From assembly GCF_001046875.1 (NCBI RefSeq), contig NZ_HF571038.1, forward strand, positions 199,766-263,765: 64,000 nt of DNA. The letters run 5' to 3'. Made by a program: the position numbers and the translations under genes. Position 1 is the first letter of the stretch. Each line of letters opens with the position of its first letter. This stretch comes from Nostocoides jenkinsii Ben 74. GTDB taxonomy: Bacteria; Actinomycetota; Actinomycetes; Actinomycetales; Dermatophilaceae. Under the pieces are notes generated by a model. The model did no database searches, was not told the DNA's origin, and worked only from the letters and a program-made list of their open reading frames with translations. Below, piece by piece: positions 47,776 to 57,291 of this stretch.

Positions 47776-48708
47776 TCAGCGCGCCCGGGGGTGGCTCCCG
47801 GCATACACCTCGCGCAGGCGGGCGATGCTGACCTTCGTGTAGATCTGCGTCGTCGTCACCGAGGAATGCCCGAGGAGTTCCTGGACGATCCGGACGTCGG
47901 CGCCGCCGTCGAGCAGGTGGGTGGCGAAGGAGTGCCGGAGCGTATGGGGAGTCACCCGCCCCCCGAGACCCGCCCGGTCCGCGACGGCGTGGATGATTCC
48001 CCACGCCCCCTGGCGGCTCAGCCGCCCGCCCCGGGTGTTGAGGAAGAGCGCCGGTGTGCCCGTGCCGCGCGTGGCCAGGGCCGGCCGGGCGCGCACGAGA
48101 TAGGCGCTGACGGCGGCCGCGGCATATGTCCCGAGGGGAACGAGCCGCTCCTTGTTTCCCTTGCCCCGCAACCGGATCACGCCTTCATCGAGGGCGAGGT
48201 CGTCGATGTCGAGGCCGGTGGCCTCGGAGATCCGGGCGCCCGCGCCATACAGGATCTCCAGTAGGGCCTGATCCCGCAGGGCCGACGCGTCGTCGCCGAC
48301 GGACGCGACCGAGAGTAGGCGGTCGACATCCTCGATCGAGATGGCCTTGGGCAGCCGGTCCGGGCCGGCCGGTGGCGAGACCGCCGCGGCCGGATCGGCG
48401 GTCAGGGTGGCGTCGAGGGCGAGGAAGCGGTGGAAGGTGCGGACGGCGACCAGGCTCCGCGCGGCCGACGTCGTGCTCAGCGGCGGCCTGTCGTCGTCGC
48501 CGGTGCGCAGGTGGACGAGGAAGTCGGTGACGTCCGCCTCGGTCACCGCACGCAGGTCATCGATCCCGCGGCCCGCGAGGAAGGCGAGATAGCGATCGCC
48601 GTCGCGTCGATAGGCGGCGAGCGTATGCCGCGAGCGTCCCTTCTCGACGTCGAGGTGGGTCAACCACTCGCGCACCGCCCGACCGGGATCGACGCGGTCC
48701 CCGCTCAC
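47776..48708 (-). CDS. xerD: Site-specific tyrosine recombinase XerD
   Basis: A 310-residue integrase-family recombinase that resolves chromosome dimers at dif with XerC. The N-terminal core-binding SAM-like domain is VREWLTHLDVEKGRSRHTLAAYRRDGDRYLAFL. Catalytic residues: Arg in YGAGARISEATGL, Lys in RGKGNKERLVPLG, His-x-x-Arg in PHTLRHSFATHLL, His in LLGHSSVTTTQIYTKV and the nucleophile Tyr in the same stretch. GTG start overlapping ald by four bases. Confidence 0.93.
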   Translation of the reverse strand: MSGDRVDPGRAVREWLTHLDVEKGRSRHTLAAYRRDGDRYLAFLAGRGIDDLRAVTEADVTDFLVHLRTGDDDRPPLSTTSAARSLVAVRTFHRFLALDATLTADPAAAVSPPAGPDRLPKAISIEDVDRLLSVASVGDDASALRDQALLEILYGAGARISEATGLDIDDLALDEGVIRLRGKGNKERLVPLGTYAAAAVSAYLVRARPALATRGTGTPALFLNTRGGRLSRQGAWGIIHAVADRAGLGGRVTPHTLRHSFATHLLDGGADVRIVQELLGHSSVTTTQIYTKVSIARLREVYAGSHPRAR

Positions 48709-49820
48709 GCCACCGTGGCCGCGACATCGACGAGGGGGAGGTCGAATGCCTCGGCCACGCCCGGGCAGGTGAGCTGCCCGGCAATGGTGTTGAGCCCCAG
48801 GGCGAGGGCCTTGTCGGCCTGGCAGGCCGCGCGCCAGCCCTGATCGGCGAGCTTCACGGCATACGGCAAGGTGGCATTGGTCAGGGCCCAGGTGGAGGTG
48901 TTGGGGACCGCCCCGGGCATATTGGCGACGCAGTAGTAGGTGGAGTTGTGCACCGTGAACGTCGGGTCGGCGTGGGTGGTAGGACGGCTCCCCTCGAAGC
49001 AGCCGCCTTGGTCGATGGCGACATCGACCAGCACCGAGCCGGGTTTCATCTGCGCGACCATCTCCTGCGTGACGAGCTTTGGCGCGCGCTTGCCCGGGAT
49101 GAGCACGGTCCCGATGACCAGGTCCGCCGCGAGCACCTGCTCGCGTACGGACAGGGCCGAGGAAGCGATCTGGCGAACCCGGTTGTCGTAGCGCCAGAAG
49201 CTCATGCGCAGCTTGTCGAGATCGGTGTCGAGCATGGTGACTTCGGCGCCCATGCCGAGGGCGATATTGGCAGCGTTCTGGCCGGCAACGCCGGCGCCGA
49301 GCACAACGACCTTGGCGTTGGCCACCCCGCCGACCCCACCCATGAGGACGCCTCGGCCACCGTGGGCCCGCATCATGGCATGAGCCCCGACCTGCGGGGC
49401 CAGGCAGCCGGCGACCTCCGACATCGGATAGAGCAGCGGCAACATGCCGGAGGGCAGTTGCACGGTTTCATAGGCGATCGCCGTGACGCGCTTCGCCAGC
49501 AACTCCTCCGTCAACGGCTGATCCGCCGCCAGATGCAGGTAGGTGAACAGCGTCAGGTCCTCGCGGAGGCGGTGGTATTCCTCCTCGACGGGCTCCTTGA
49601 CCTTGAGCACCATCTCGGCCTCGCCCCAGAGGTCATCGGCGGCATCGACGATGCGCGCGCCTTGGGCGACGAACTCCTCGTCGGTGATCGAGCTGCCGAG
49701 GCCCGCGCCTTTCTGGATGAGCACCTCATGGCCGTGGGCCACGAGTTCACTCACGCCGACCGGGGTGATCGCGACGCGATATTCGTTGTTCTTGACCTCG
49801 CTGGGTATGCCGATTCTCAC
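48705..49820 (-). CDS. ald: Alanine dehydrogenase
   Basis: A 371-residue NAD-linked enzyme interconverting alanine and pyruvate plus ammonium. It begins (M)RIGIPSEVKNNEYRVAITP, with GHEVLIQKGAGLGSSITDEEF, VKVKEP-like MVLKVKEPVEEEY, and the NAD motif VVLGAGVAGQNAANIALGMGAEVTMLDTD. SVLVDVAIDQGGCFEGSRPTTHADPTF holds the catalytic Asp. GTG 49820 is chosen as the start since upstream codons do not match. Coupled with xerD. Confidence 0.96.
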   Translation of the reverse strand: MRIGIPSEVKNNEYRVAITPVGVSELVAHGHEVLIQKGAGLGSSITDEEFVAQGARIVDAADDLWGEAEMVLKVKEPVEEEYHRLREDLTLFTYLHLAADQPLTEELLAKRVTAIAYETVQLPSGMLPLLYPMSEVAGCLAPQVGAHAMMRAHGGRGVLMGGVGGVANAKVVVLGAGVAGQNAANIALGMGAEVTMLDTDLDKLRMSFWRYDNRVRQIASSALSVREQVLAADLVIGTVLIPGKRAPKLVTQEMVAQMKPGSVLVDVAIDQGGCFEGSRPTTHADPTFTVHNSTYYCVANMPGAVPNTSTWALTNATLPYAVKLADQGWRAACQADKALALGLNTIAGQLTCPGVAEAFDLPLVDVAATVA

Positions 49821-49909
49821 GGCTCCCCACACTAGACCTCAGCGGCCGACGCCGCGGGGGCGACCACGCCATCGTGGGGAGCCGATGCCATCGGGACGAC
49901 GGCGTCCGA

Positions 49910-51268
49910 TCAGCCGAACTCGGCCAGGCCGCCTTGGGCTTGTTCCAGCCAGGACTTCTGGGCGGCGAGTTTGGCCGTGAGGTCGCTGACCTTCGTGGCA
50001 TTGCCGGCTGCGGTCGCCGCGGCGAGGTCGTCTTCCAGCTTCGCTACGGAGGCCTGTAGTTGCGTGGCCAGGGAGTTGGCGCGGGCGGCGACCTCGGGGT
50101 TGGTGCGCTTCCACTTGCGCTCATCCGCCTCGCGGACGGCGGCCTCGACGCGGCGCATCGCCTTCTCGGTGCGTTCGATGTCGGCGCGGGGGACCTTGCC
50201 GGCCGCCTCCCACCGATCCTGGATCCCGCGTAGCGCGGCCTTCGTGGCTTCGATGTCCGTGACGGGCAGCAGCTTTTCGGCTTCGGCTAGCAGCGCCTGC
50301 TTCACCTCGAGGTTGGCCCGGAACTCCTGATCCTCGGCGGCCACGACCTCATCCTTGGCGTGGAAGAAGGCGTCCTGGGCGGCCTTGAAGCGCTCCCACA
50401 AGGCGTCGTCCTCGGTGCGGGCGGCGCGACCCGCGCCGCGCCACTGATCCATCAGCCGCTTGAACGCGCCCGCGGTGGCTGCCCAGTCAGTGCTCTTGGC
50501 GAGCGTCTCGGCCTCGCTGACCAGCGCTTCCTTGGTGCGCCGGGCATCGCCACGGCTCGTCTCCAGCTCGGCGAAGTGGCTGCGGCGCGCCTTGTCGAAG
50601 GAATTGCGCGCCTTGCTGAACCGCGTCCACAGGGCCGCCTCGACGTCCTTGTCCAGGCGGACACGCCCGCGCTGCAGTTCCTTCCAGGTGTCGAGCAACG
50701 CGCGCATCGTCTCGCTGCTGGTCTTCCACTGGATGCGCTCCAGGGGTTGCGCGGCGATGGCCTCGGCCTGGCTGACGATGCCTTCTCGAACGCCTTGAGC
50801 CTCGGCCTTCGCGGCCGCCCGGGCGGCCGACTCAGCCTCGCGCTTGCTGGCGATCTCCGCCTCGATGGCATCGAGCGTGGCACTCAGTGCGGCCAGGTCA
50901 CCGACCACATTGGCATCCTGCGCGTGCACGCGAAGCGTCTTGAGCCCGTCGGCGAGGTCCTTGCTGGCGACATCGGGGACGGAGGCGCGCTGGTGGAGGA
51001 GATCGGCGCTGGCGAACAACTCGTCATACTTCCGGGCGAAGTACTGCAGTGCCTCCTCCGGGCTGGCCCCGGGATACGACCCCACCGCTCGTTCCTCGCC
51101 CTCCGCGAGCTGCACATAGACGGTGCCGTCCTCGCCCACGCGACCGAAGCGGGCGGAGTCGGAATGGGGCAGCGCGGGTGCGGACGGGGCGGCGGGAGGC
51201 TTGGGGCGCGCGGCAAACATCGCCGGGCTGGGCGCAGGGGCGGCCGACGGCTTCGGCGTCTCGGTCAC
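49910..51268 (-). CDS. DUF349 repeat coiled-coil protein
   Basis: A 452-residue, mostly helical, highly charged protein. After a Pro/Ala-rich N-terminus there is a short globular stretch (SARFGRVGEDGTVYVQLAEGEERAVGSYPG). At least four DUF349 repeats follow, visible as WKELQRG, ALWTRFSKARNSFDKAR, LMDQWRGAGRAARTEDDALWERFKAAQDAFFHAK and IQDRWEAAGKVPR. The family is common in actinobacteria next to cyclophilin and the rel region. No function is established. GTG start. Confidence 0.85.
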   Translation of the reverse strand: MTETPKPSAAPAPSPAMFAARPKPPAAPSAPALPHSDSARFGRVGEDGTVYVQLAEGEERAVGSYPGASPEEALQYFARKYDELFASADLLHQRASVPDVASKDLADGLKTLRVHAQDANVVGDLAALSATLDAIEAEIASKREAESAARAAAKAEAQGVREGIVSQAEAIAAQPLERIQWKTSSETMRALLDTWKELQRGRVRLDKDVEAALWTRFSKARNSFDKARRSHFAELETSRGDARRTKEALVSEAETLAKSTDWAATAGAFKRLMDQWRGAGRAARTEDDALWERFKAAQDAFFHAKDEVVAAEDQEFRANLEVKQALLAEAEKLLPVTDIEATKAALRGIQDRWEAAGKVPRADIERTEKAMRRVEAAVREADERKWKRTNPEVAARANSLATQLQASVAKLEDDLAAATAAGNATKVSDLTAKLAAQKSWLEQAQGGLAEFG

Positions 51269-51274
51269 GTCTGT

Positions 51275-52117
51275 TCAGTCCTTCGTCTCAGTCGTCACGG
51301 ACAGCGTGCTGATCGGAAATGCCGGCGCGCCGTCAGGCGCACCGCCTTCCGCACCACCCGCGGCAATCTTGTCCACAATATCCATCCCGCTCAGCACGCT
51401 ACCGAAAACGGTGTAGCCACCTGCCTTGTCCGTCGGAATCGGGGAGTCCCGATAGACAATGAAATACTGCCCGCCATTGCCTTCGGCGTTGTCGCCTTGG
51501 CGCGCCATGGCCAGCACACCACGCTTGTAGACATTGTCCGCGGGGGCGTTCTCGATGGCGAAGCCGTATCCGGGGCTGCCGTTCAGGCTCCCGGTTGGGT
51601 CACCGCACTGCAGGACGAAGATCGACCCGGCGGTCACGCGCGGGCAGGGCGCGTCCTTCCAGTAGCCCAGCCGCGCCAACTGGACGAAGGACGCCACCGC
51701 GAGCGGAGCGTTGGTCCCATCCAACTCGGCGACGATCTGACCGCAATTCGTGTCGATCGTCGCGATGACGCGCTTGCCCGTGACGTCGGCGACCTCGGCC
51801 GCGTCCGGCTTCGTCAGTTCGGCCGCGGTCCCCGGCACGCCCGGAGCGGGCGAGCATCCCGCCGCCGTGGCCAGGCTGCTCGGGGCTGTCGGGCTGGCAG
51901 GGCTGCTGGACGTCGACCCGGGCTTGTCGGATCCGGCGCTCTTGGCGATCGCGATGAAGGCTCCCACGAGGGCCAACAGCAAGACGGCGACGATGGCGGC
52001 CACCCGCATCCGCTGCTGCTCCGCCTGCCGCTCGGCCAGCCGATCCTGGCGGCGTTCGTAGCGCCGCTTCGCCCGGGCGCGCTCTTGCTCCTTCGTCACG
52101 GGACGGAAGTCTGTCAC
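51275..52117 (-). CDS. Membrane-anchored cyclophilin-type peptidyl-prolyl isomerase
   Basis: A 280-residue protein. A basic, Arg/Gln-rich cytosolic N-terminus (1-38) is followed by one membrane helix (VAAIVAVLLLALVGAFIAIA, about 39-58) and a Ser/Pro linker. The extracytoplasmic cyclophilin domain has GQIVAELDGTNAPLAVASFVQLARLGYWKD, AMARQGDNAEGNGGQYFIVYRDSPIPT and FGSVLSGMDIVDKI. Gln/Phe residues typical of the active site are present although the Arg of FHR is replaced in CPRVTAG. It may fold exported proteins. Start GTG, 22 bases from the divergent MBL gene. Confidence 0.85.
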   Translation of the reverse strand: MTDFRPVTKEQERARAKRRYERRQDRLAERQAEQQRMRVAAIVAVLLLALVGAFIAIAKSAGSDKPGSTSSSPASPTAPSSLATAAGCSPAPGVPGTAAELTKPDAAEVADVTGKRVIATIDTNCGQIVAELDGTNAPLAVASFVQLARLGYWKDAPCPRVTAGSIFVLQCGDPTGSLNGSPGYGFAIENAPADNVYKRGVLAMARQGDNAEGNGGQYFIVYRDSPIPTDKAGGYTVFGSVLSGMDIVDKIAAGGAEGGAPDGAPAFPISTLSVTTETKD

Positions 52118-52139
52118 GCCCCGGTCTAAGGTCTACCCC

Positions 52140-52844
52140 GTGTTCATGCTGTCTTTCCCCGCCGCCGCCTTCGCGACCAATTGCTATGTCGTCGCGACGG
52201 CACCCGGACAGGAATGTCTTGTCGTCGACCCGGGCATCGGGGTCGTCGACACCCTCCGGTCCGTGTTCGCCGAGCATCGCCTCCGGCCAGCCGCGGTCCT
52301 GCTCACGCACGGCCATCTGGACCACGTCTTCTCCGTGACACCCGTATGCCGCGACGCCGGCCCGGCATACGTGCCCACCTTCATCCATGGTGACGACCGC
52401 TACCGGCTCGAGAACCCGGTCGACCTCCTCTCTCCCGATTTGAAGGCGATGTTCATCCAGCAGTTCGGGCGGGATGGGTGGCAGGAGCCGGCTGACGTCA
52501 AGACCATCGCCGACGGAGACAGCGTCCAGATCGCGGGGATCGATCTGGACGTGCGGCACGCACCCGGGCATACCGAGGGGTCGGTGATGTTCGGGATGGA
52601 CGCCATTGCCAATGGGGTGCCCGGCGAGCTGGACCGGACAATGTTCAGCGGCGACGTGCTTTTTGCCGGGTCGATCGGTCGCACCGATCTCGCCGGCGGC
52701 AGCACCGAGGCGATGACCGATTCCCTGCGCGATGTCGTGCTCCCCCTCGCCGACTCCACGCTCGTGCTGCCGGGGCACGGACCGGCCACCACCATGAAAC
52801 GCGAGCGCGCGACCAATCCCTACCTGCAAGGATTGACCCAGTGA
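52140..52844 (+). CDS. MBL-fold metallo-hydrolase (glyoxalase II-like)
   Basis: A 234-residue metallo-beta-lactamase-fold enzyme. All metal ligands are visible: LTHGHLDH, APGHTEGSVMF, MFSGDVLF and VLPGHGPATTM. NCYVVATAPGQECLVVDPG is the usual N-terminal strand. Hydroxyacylglutathione hydrolase-like proteins of actinobacteria probably act on mycothiol or other thioesters; the substrate is not known. GTG at 52140 (or ATG 52146). Stop overlaps the GTG of hisS by four bases, the common actinobacterial pairing. Confidence 0.88.
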   Translation: MFMLSFPAAAFATNCYVVATAPGQECLVVDPGIGVVDTLRSVFAEHRLRPAAVLLTHGHLDHVFSVTPVCRDAGPAYVPTFIHGDDRYRLENPVDLLSPDLKAMFIQQFGRDGWQEPADVKTIADGDSVQIAGIDLDVRHAPGHTEGSVMFGMDAIANGVPGELDRTMFSGDVLFAGSIGRTDLAGGSTEAMTDSLRDVVLPLADSTLVLPGHGPATTMKRERATNPYLQGLTQ

Positions 52845-54160
52845 GCAAGATCGCCCCGATCTCGGGTTTCCCGGAGTTCTCCCCCGCCGAGCGCATCGTC
52901 GAGCAGCGCTTCCTCGATGTGATCCGGGAGACCTTCGAACTTCACGGCTTCTGCTCGATTGAGACCCGCTCGATCGAGCCCATCACCCGGCTGAGTTCGC
53001 AGGGTGAGGATGCCGACAAGGAGATCTATACGATCTCGCGGCTGGCCGGCAGAGCGCGGGATGACAGCAAGTGGGGGCTGCACTTCGACCTGACGGTGCC
53101 CTTTGCGCGCTACGTCCTCGAGAACGCCGGGACGTTGGATTTTCCGTTCCGCCGCTATCAGATTCAGAAATCCTGGCGTGGCGAGCGCCCGCAGGAGGGC
53201 CGCTACCGGGAGTTCACGCAGGCCGATATCGACGTCGTGGACGTCGGCACCCTCGCCCCGCATTTCGAAGCCGAGATGCCGCTGGTGATCGCCGATGTGT
53301 TCCAGCGATTCCCGGTCGGTGACTTCGTCATCCAGGTCAACAATCGCAAGCTGGCCAACGGCTTCTTCGCCGGGCTTGGGCTGACGGATGTCGCGGGAAC
53401 CCTGCGCACGATCGACAAGCTCGACAAGATCGGGCCGGAGGCTGTGCGGGAGCTGTTGCTGGCCGGGGGCGCAACGCCGGCGGCTGCCCAGGCGTGCCTG
53501 GACCTGGCTGCCATCGCCACCGACGACCTGTCCTTCGTGGATCGGGTCCGAGCGCTGGGGGTCGATCACCCGGACCTCGACGAGGGCATCGAGTCCCTGG
53601 CCGCGGTCATCGAGACGGCGCGGGCCAACGCGCCCGGCAAGGTCGTGGCCGCTTTGAAGATCGCGCGCGGCTTGGACTACTACACCGGCACGGTCTATGA
53701 GACGTCGCTGCGCGGGCACGAGTCGTGGGGCGCGGTGTGCTCTGGCGGCCGCTACGACGCCCTCGCCTCCGACGGCAAGACCACCTATCCCGGCGTCGGG
53801 ATGTCGATTGGTGTCACCCGGATCCTCGGCCTCCTTTTTGGCAGTCGTATGCTGCGCGCCTCCCGCGCGACGCCGACCGCCGTTCTCGTGGCGGTCACCA
53901 ACGAGGATGACCGGCCGGCGTCCACGTCGGTGGCAACGGCGCTGCGCGCCAATGGGATTCCGTGCGAGGTCGCGCCTCGGGCGGATCGCTTCGGCAAGCA
54001 GATCCGGTATGCCGACCGACGCGGCATACCGTTTGTCTGGTTCCCGGGTGCGGAGGGTGGTCAGGTCAAGGACATCCGCTCCGGCGTCCAGGAGGCTGCC
54101 GACGCGGCCACGTGGCGGCCGCCGGCCGCGGACCTGGCGCCCAGCATTTTGCGCGACTGA
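52841..54160 (+). CDS. hisS: Histidine--tRNA ligase
   Basis: A 439-residue class II aminoacyl-tRNA synthetase. Motif 1 lies in RIVEQRFLDVIRETFELHGF, motif 2 in FRRYQIQKSWRGERPQEGRYREFTQADIDVV and motif 3 in GVGMSIGVTRILGLL. The HisA histidine motif is LDYYTGTVYE. The anticodon-binding domain (VLVAVTNEDDRPASTSVATALRANGIPCEV to PFVWFPGAEGGQVKDIRSG) completes it. Two GTATGCC-family motifs lie in a 25-base stretch near the 3' end (54007, 54013) and impose TAT and ATA codons. Confidence 0.96.
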   Translation: MSKIAPISGFPEFSPAERIVEQRFLDVIRETFELHGFCSIETRSIEPITRLSSQGEDADKEIYTISRLAGRARDDSKWGLHFDLTVPFARYVLENAGTLDFPFRRYQIQKSWRGERPQEGRYREFTQADIDVVDVGTLAPHFEAEMPLVIADVFQRFPVGDFVIQVNNRKLANGFFAGLGLTDVAGTLRTIDKLDKIGPEAVRELLLAGGATPAAAQACLDLAAIATDDLSFVDRVRALGVDHPDLDEGIESLAAVIETARANAPGKVVAALKIARGLDYYTGTVYETSLRGHESWGAVCSGGRYDALASDGKTTYPGVGMSIGVTRILGLLFGSRMLRASRATPTAVLVAVTNEDDRPASTSVATALRANGIPCEVAPRADRFGKQIRYADRRGIPFVWFPGAEGGQVKDIRSGVQEAADAATWRPPAADLAPSILRD

Positions 54161-54292
54161 CCTACCCCGCGCAGTTCTCCGCTCGTCCCTCGCTCCGATA
54201 CTTCGCGAGGACCCCTTCCGGGAGTTTCGCAACCAGACCTAGCTCAGACTCGGTTCGGCGCGGGTGCTCGGCGCGGGTGCTACTGGTGCCGC

Positions 54293-56623
54293 TCAGTCAC
54301 CAGTCGCACTCCCGCCGCGCTTGATCTCGAAGACGCCAATGACCTTCTTGACGGCCTTCGTGACGTGGTCGAGGTGCGTGGAGTCGCCCATCTCGAACTG
54401 GAAATGCAAGACGGCGAACCGGTCCTTATTGGTCGACACATTGGCGCCGAGGATGTTGACCCCATTATCAGCGAGCACGCGCGTGATGTCGGAGAGCAGG
54501 CCCTCGCGGTCGAGGGCGAGGACCTCAATGTGCACCCGGAACAAGGTCCCCGGCCCGAGGTCCCAGGACACCTCGACGAGGCGCTCGGGGTGGCTGCGCA
54601 GGGACGTCGCATTGGTGCAGTCACTGCGGTGCACCGAGACCCCGGCTCCTCGGGTGACGAAGCCAAGGATCTCGTCGCCCGGAACCGGGGTGCAACACTT
54701 CGCTAGCTTGACGAAGACCTCCCGGCCCATACCAGCGACGCTGATGCCGGGCTCGCCGGAGCGGCGCCGGGCCGGACGACCCACGCGGACGGACTCGGCG
54801 ACGTCCTCCTTGGCGCCCTCGTCGCCGCCGACCGCGTTGACCAGACGAGCCACGACGCTCGCTGCCGAGACGTGATTGTCGCCGACCGCGGCATACAAGG
54901 CATCGACGTCGGCGTAGCGCAACTCCGCCGCGACCGCGGCGAGCATCTGGTGGCTCATCATGCGCTGCAGGGGCAGGTGTTGCTTGCGCATCGCCTTGGC
55001 GATCGCATCCGTGCCGGCCTCGACGGCTTCCTCGCGACGAGACTTGGAGAACCACTGCCGGATCTTGTTGCGGGCGCGCGGCGAGACGACGATATTGATC
55101 CAGTCGTGAGACGGGCCGGCGCCTTCGGCCTTCGACGTCAGGATCTCCACGACGTCGCCGTTGTCGAGCCGCGACTCCAACGACACCAGCCGCCCATTGA
55201 CGCGGGCCCCGACGCAGCGGTGTCCGACCTCGGTATGAACGGCATAGGCGAAGTCGATCGAGGTCGATCCATTTGGCAACGTGATGACGTCGCCCTTCGG
55301 GGTGAAGGTGTAGACCTCCCGCGCTGACATCTCGTAGCGCAGCGACTCCAGGAACTCGGTGGGGCCCTCGGTCTCGCGCTGCCAGTCGATCAACTGGCGC
55401 AACCACGCCATGTCGTTGATGTCGAGGGGATCGTCGGCGCCGCTGCCCTTGCCGGAACCGCCGCGGTCCTCCTTGTACTTCCAGTGGGCGGCCACGCCGT
55501 ATTCGGCACGCCGGTGCATGGCGTGCGTGCGGATCTGGACTTCGACGGGTCGCCCCGACGGGCCGATCACGGTGGTGTGCAGGGACTGGTACATATTGAA
55601 CTTCGGGATGGCGATGTAGTCCTTGAACCGCCCGCCGATCGGCTTCCACCGCGCGTGCACCGCCCCGAGGGCGGCATAACAGTCCTTTTGTGATTCCACG
55701 AGAACACGCACGCCGACGAGATCATGGATGTCGTCGAAGTCGCGGTGCCCGGCCACCATCTTTTGGTAGATCGAGTAGTAATGCTTCGGCCGGCCCGAGA
55801 CGGTCGCCTTGATCTTGGCCTCTGCCAGATCGGCTTCCACCTGACTCTGCACGGTGTGGAGGTACTCAGCGCGCTCTCCGGCACGCTCGGACACCTGACG
55901 ACGAATCTCTTCAAAGACCTTGGGATAGAGCGTGCGGAACGCGATGTCCTCCAGCTCCCACTTGACGGTGTTCATCCCAAGCCGGTGCGCCAGCGGAGCG
56001 AAGATGTCGAGCGTTTCGGTCGCCTTGCGACTCGCCGAATCGAGCGACACCGAACCGAACGTGCGCGCGTTGTGGAGCCGATCGGCCAGCTTGATGACCA
56101 GCACCCGGATGTCACCGGCCATCGCCACAATCATCTTGCGGACGGTCTCGGCTGCGGCGAGTTCGCCGTACTGGACCTTGTCCAGCTTGGTCACGCCATT
56201 GACCATGTGCGCCACCTCGGCGCCGAAGTCTCGCTCGATGTCGGAGAGCGGAATGTCGGTGTCCTCGACGACGTCGTGCAGGAGGGCCGCGGCCAGCGTC
56301 ACTGGGGTCATGCCAAGCTCGGCCAGGATCATCGCCACGGCCAATGGGTGGGTGATGTAGGGATCGCCCGACTTGCGCATTTGGCCGCGATGGGCCTCCT
56401 CGGCCACGACATAGGCCCGCTGGAGAATCGAGACGTCGGCGCGGGGGTGGTTTTGCCGCAGCAGGGAAATCAGGGGATCGAGTATCGGATCATGGGCGGC
56501 CGCGCGTGGGCGGCTGATCCACTCAAGGCGGGCGAAAGCCCGGCCACGTGCGGTCGTGTTGCTGGTCGACGGGGGGACTGGAGCACCGGACGTGGGGCCT
56601 CCGGGGGCGGCCTCCTCTTTCAT
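54293..56623 (-). CDS. rel: Bifunctional (p)ppGpp synthetase/hydrolase Rel
   Basis: A 776-residue stringent-response enzyme. The HD hydrolase domain has [22 protein letters not shown] and [10 protein letters not shown] (about 117). The synthetase domain has [43 protein letters not shown] and VEVQIRT. TGS ([34 protein letters not shown], about 445) and a C-terminal ACT domain (about 700-776) follow. Both halves have their key motifs, so it should synthesise and hydrolyse ppGpp. It is the last gene of the ruvC-to-rel series. Confidence 0.96.
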   Translation of the reverse strand: MKEEAAPGGPTSGAPVPPSTSNTTARGRAFARLEWISRPRAAAHDPILDPLISLLRQNHPRADVSILQRAYVVAEEAHRGQMRKSGDPYITHPLAVAMILAELGMTPVTLAAALLHDVVEDTDIPLSDIERDFGAEVAHMVNGVTKLDKVQYGELAAAETVRKMIVAMAGDIRVLVIKLADRLHNARTFGSVSLDSASRKATETLDIFAPLAHRLGMNTVKWELEDIAFRTLYPKVFEEIRRQVSERAGERAEYLHTVQSQVEADLAEAKIKATVSGRPKHYYSIYQKMVAGHRDFDDIHDLVGVRVLVESQKDCYAALGAVHARWKPIGGRFKDYIAIPKFNMYQSLHTTVIGPSGRPVEVQIRTHAMHRRAEYGVAAHWKYKEDRGGSGKGSGADDPLDINDMAWLRQLIDWQRETEGPTEFLESLRYEMSAREVYTFTPKGDVITLPNGSTSIDFAYAVHTEVGHRCVGARVNGRLVSLESRLDNGDVVEILTSKAEGAGPSHDWINIVVSPRARNKIRQWFSKSRREEAVEAGTDAIAKAMRKQHLPLQRMMSHQMLAAVAAELRYADVDALYAAVGDNHVSAASVVARLVNAVGGDEGAKEDVAESVRVGRPARRRSGEPGISVAGMGREVFVKLAKCCTPVPGDEILGFVTRGAGVSVHRSDCTNATSLRSHPERLVEVSWDLGPGTLFRVHIEVLALDREGLLSDITRVLADNGVNILGANVSTNKDRFAVLHFQFEMGDSTHLDHVTKAVKKVIGVFEIKRGGSATGD

Positions 56624-56748
56624 GCAGAGATGTTAGTCGCTCGGTCAGACCCTCTCGAACGCGCCTGCCGGCTGGGGCGGCCCGGCCACCCCTCCAGCGA
56701 GGTGTTCCTGCAGTTCAGTAACGCTTTGGACGCGCCGAGAAAGGTGAC

Positions 56749-57291
56749 TCAGGCCACAGTCAGGCTGTAGACCTCACGGCCCACCAATGCGCTGCGCCCA
56801 CCGAGGGCCGCCAGTTCCATCACGACGTCCAGACCGACGATCTCGGCCCCGACGAGTTCCAGGAGCGCACAGGCAGCCGCCGCCGTGCCGCCCGTGGCGA
56901 GCACGTCATCGACGACGACGATGCGACTTCCCGGTGCCACGGCGCCCTCCTGCACCGCGATGCGCGCCTGGCCGTACTCCAAGTCATAGGACACCTCCAC
57001 CGTCGGGCCCGGCAACTTCCCGGCCTTGCGGACCGGAATGAAGCCGACCCCCATCGCGTGCGCGAGCCCGGCGCCGAAGATGAAACCGCGCGCCTCGATC
57101 CCGGCGACGAAGTCGACTCTTCCCGTATGCCGCCTGGCCCCGTCCGCGACGATCGCGGCGAAGGCCTCGGGGTCGGCCAGCAACGGCCCGATGTCCTTGA
57201 ACAAGATCCCTGGTGTCGGGAAATCTTGCACGTCGCGGATGCGCGACTCCACCAACGAACGCAGCGCATCAGGCGCTTGCGCGCCGCTCAT
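56749..57291 (-). CDS. apt: Adenine phosphoribosyltransferase
   Basis: A 180-residue purine-salvage enzyme: PRPP plus adenine gives AMP. DFPTPGILFKDIGPLLADPEAF is the N-terminal signature, GIEARGFIFGAGLAHAMGVGFIPVRKAGKLPG the flexible loop part, and VVVDDVLATGGTAAAACALLELVGAE the PRPP-binding motif. The ATG at 57291 overlaps the secF stop by four bases. Conserved position between secF and rel in actinobacteria. Confidence 0.95.
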   Translation of the reverse strand: MSGAQAPDALRSLVESRIRDVQDFPTPGILFKDIGPLLADPEAFAAIVADGARRHTGRVDFVAGIEARGFIFGAGLAHAMGVGFIPVRKAGKLPGPTVEVSYDLEYGQARIAVQEGAVAPGSRIVVVDDVLATGGTAAAACALLELVGAEIVGLDVVMELAALGGRSALVGREVYSLTVA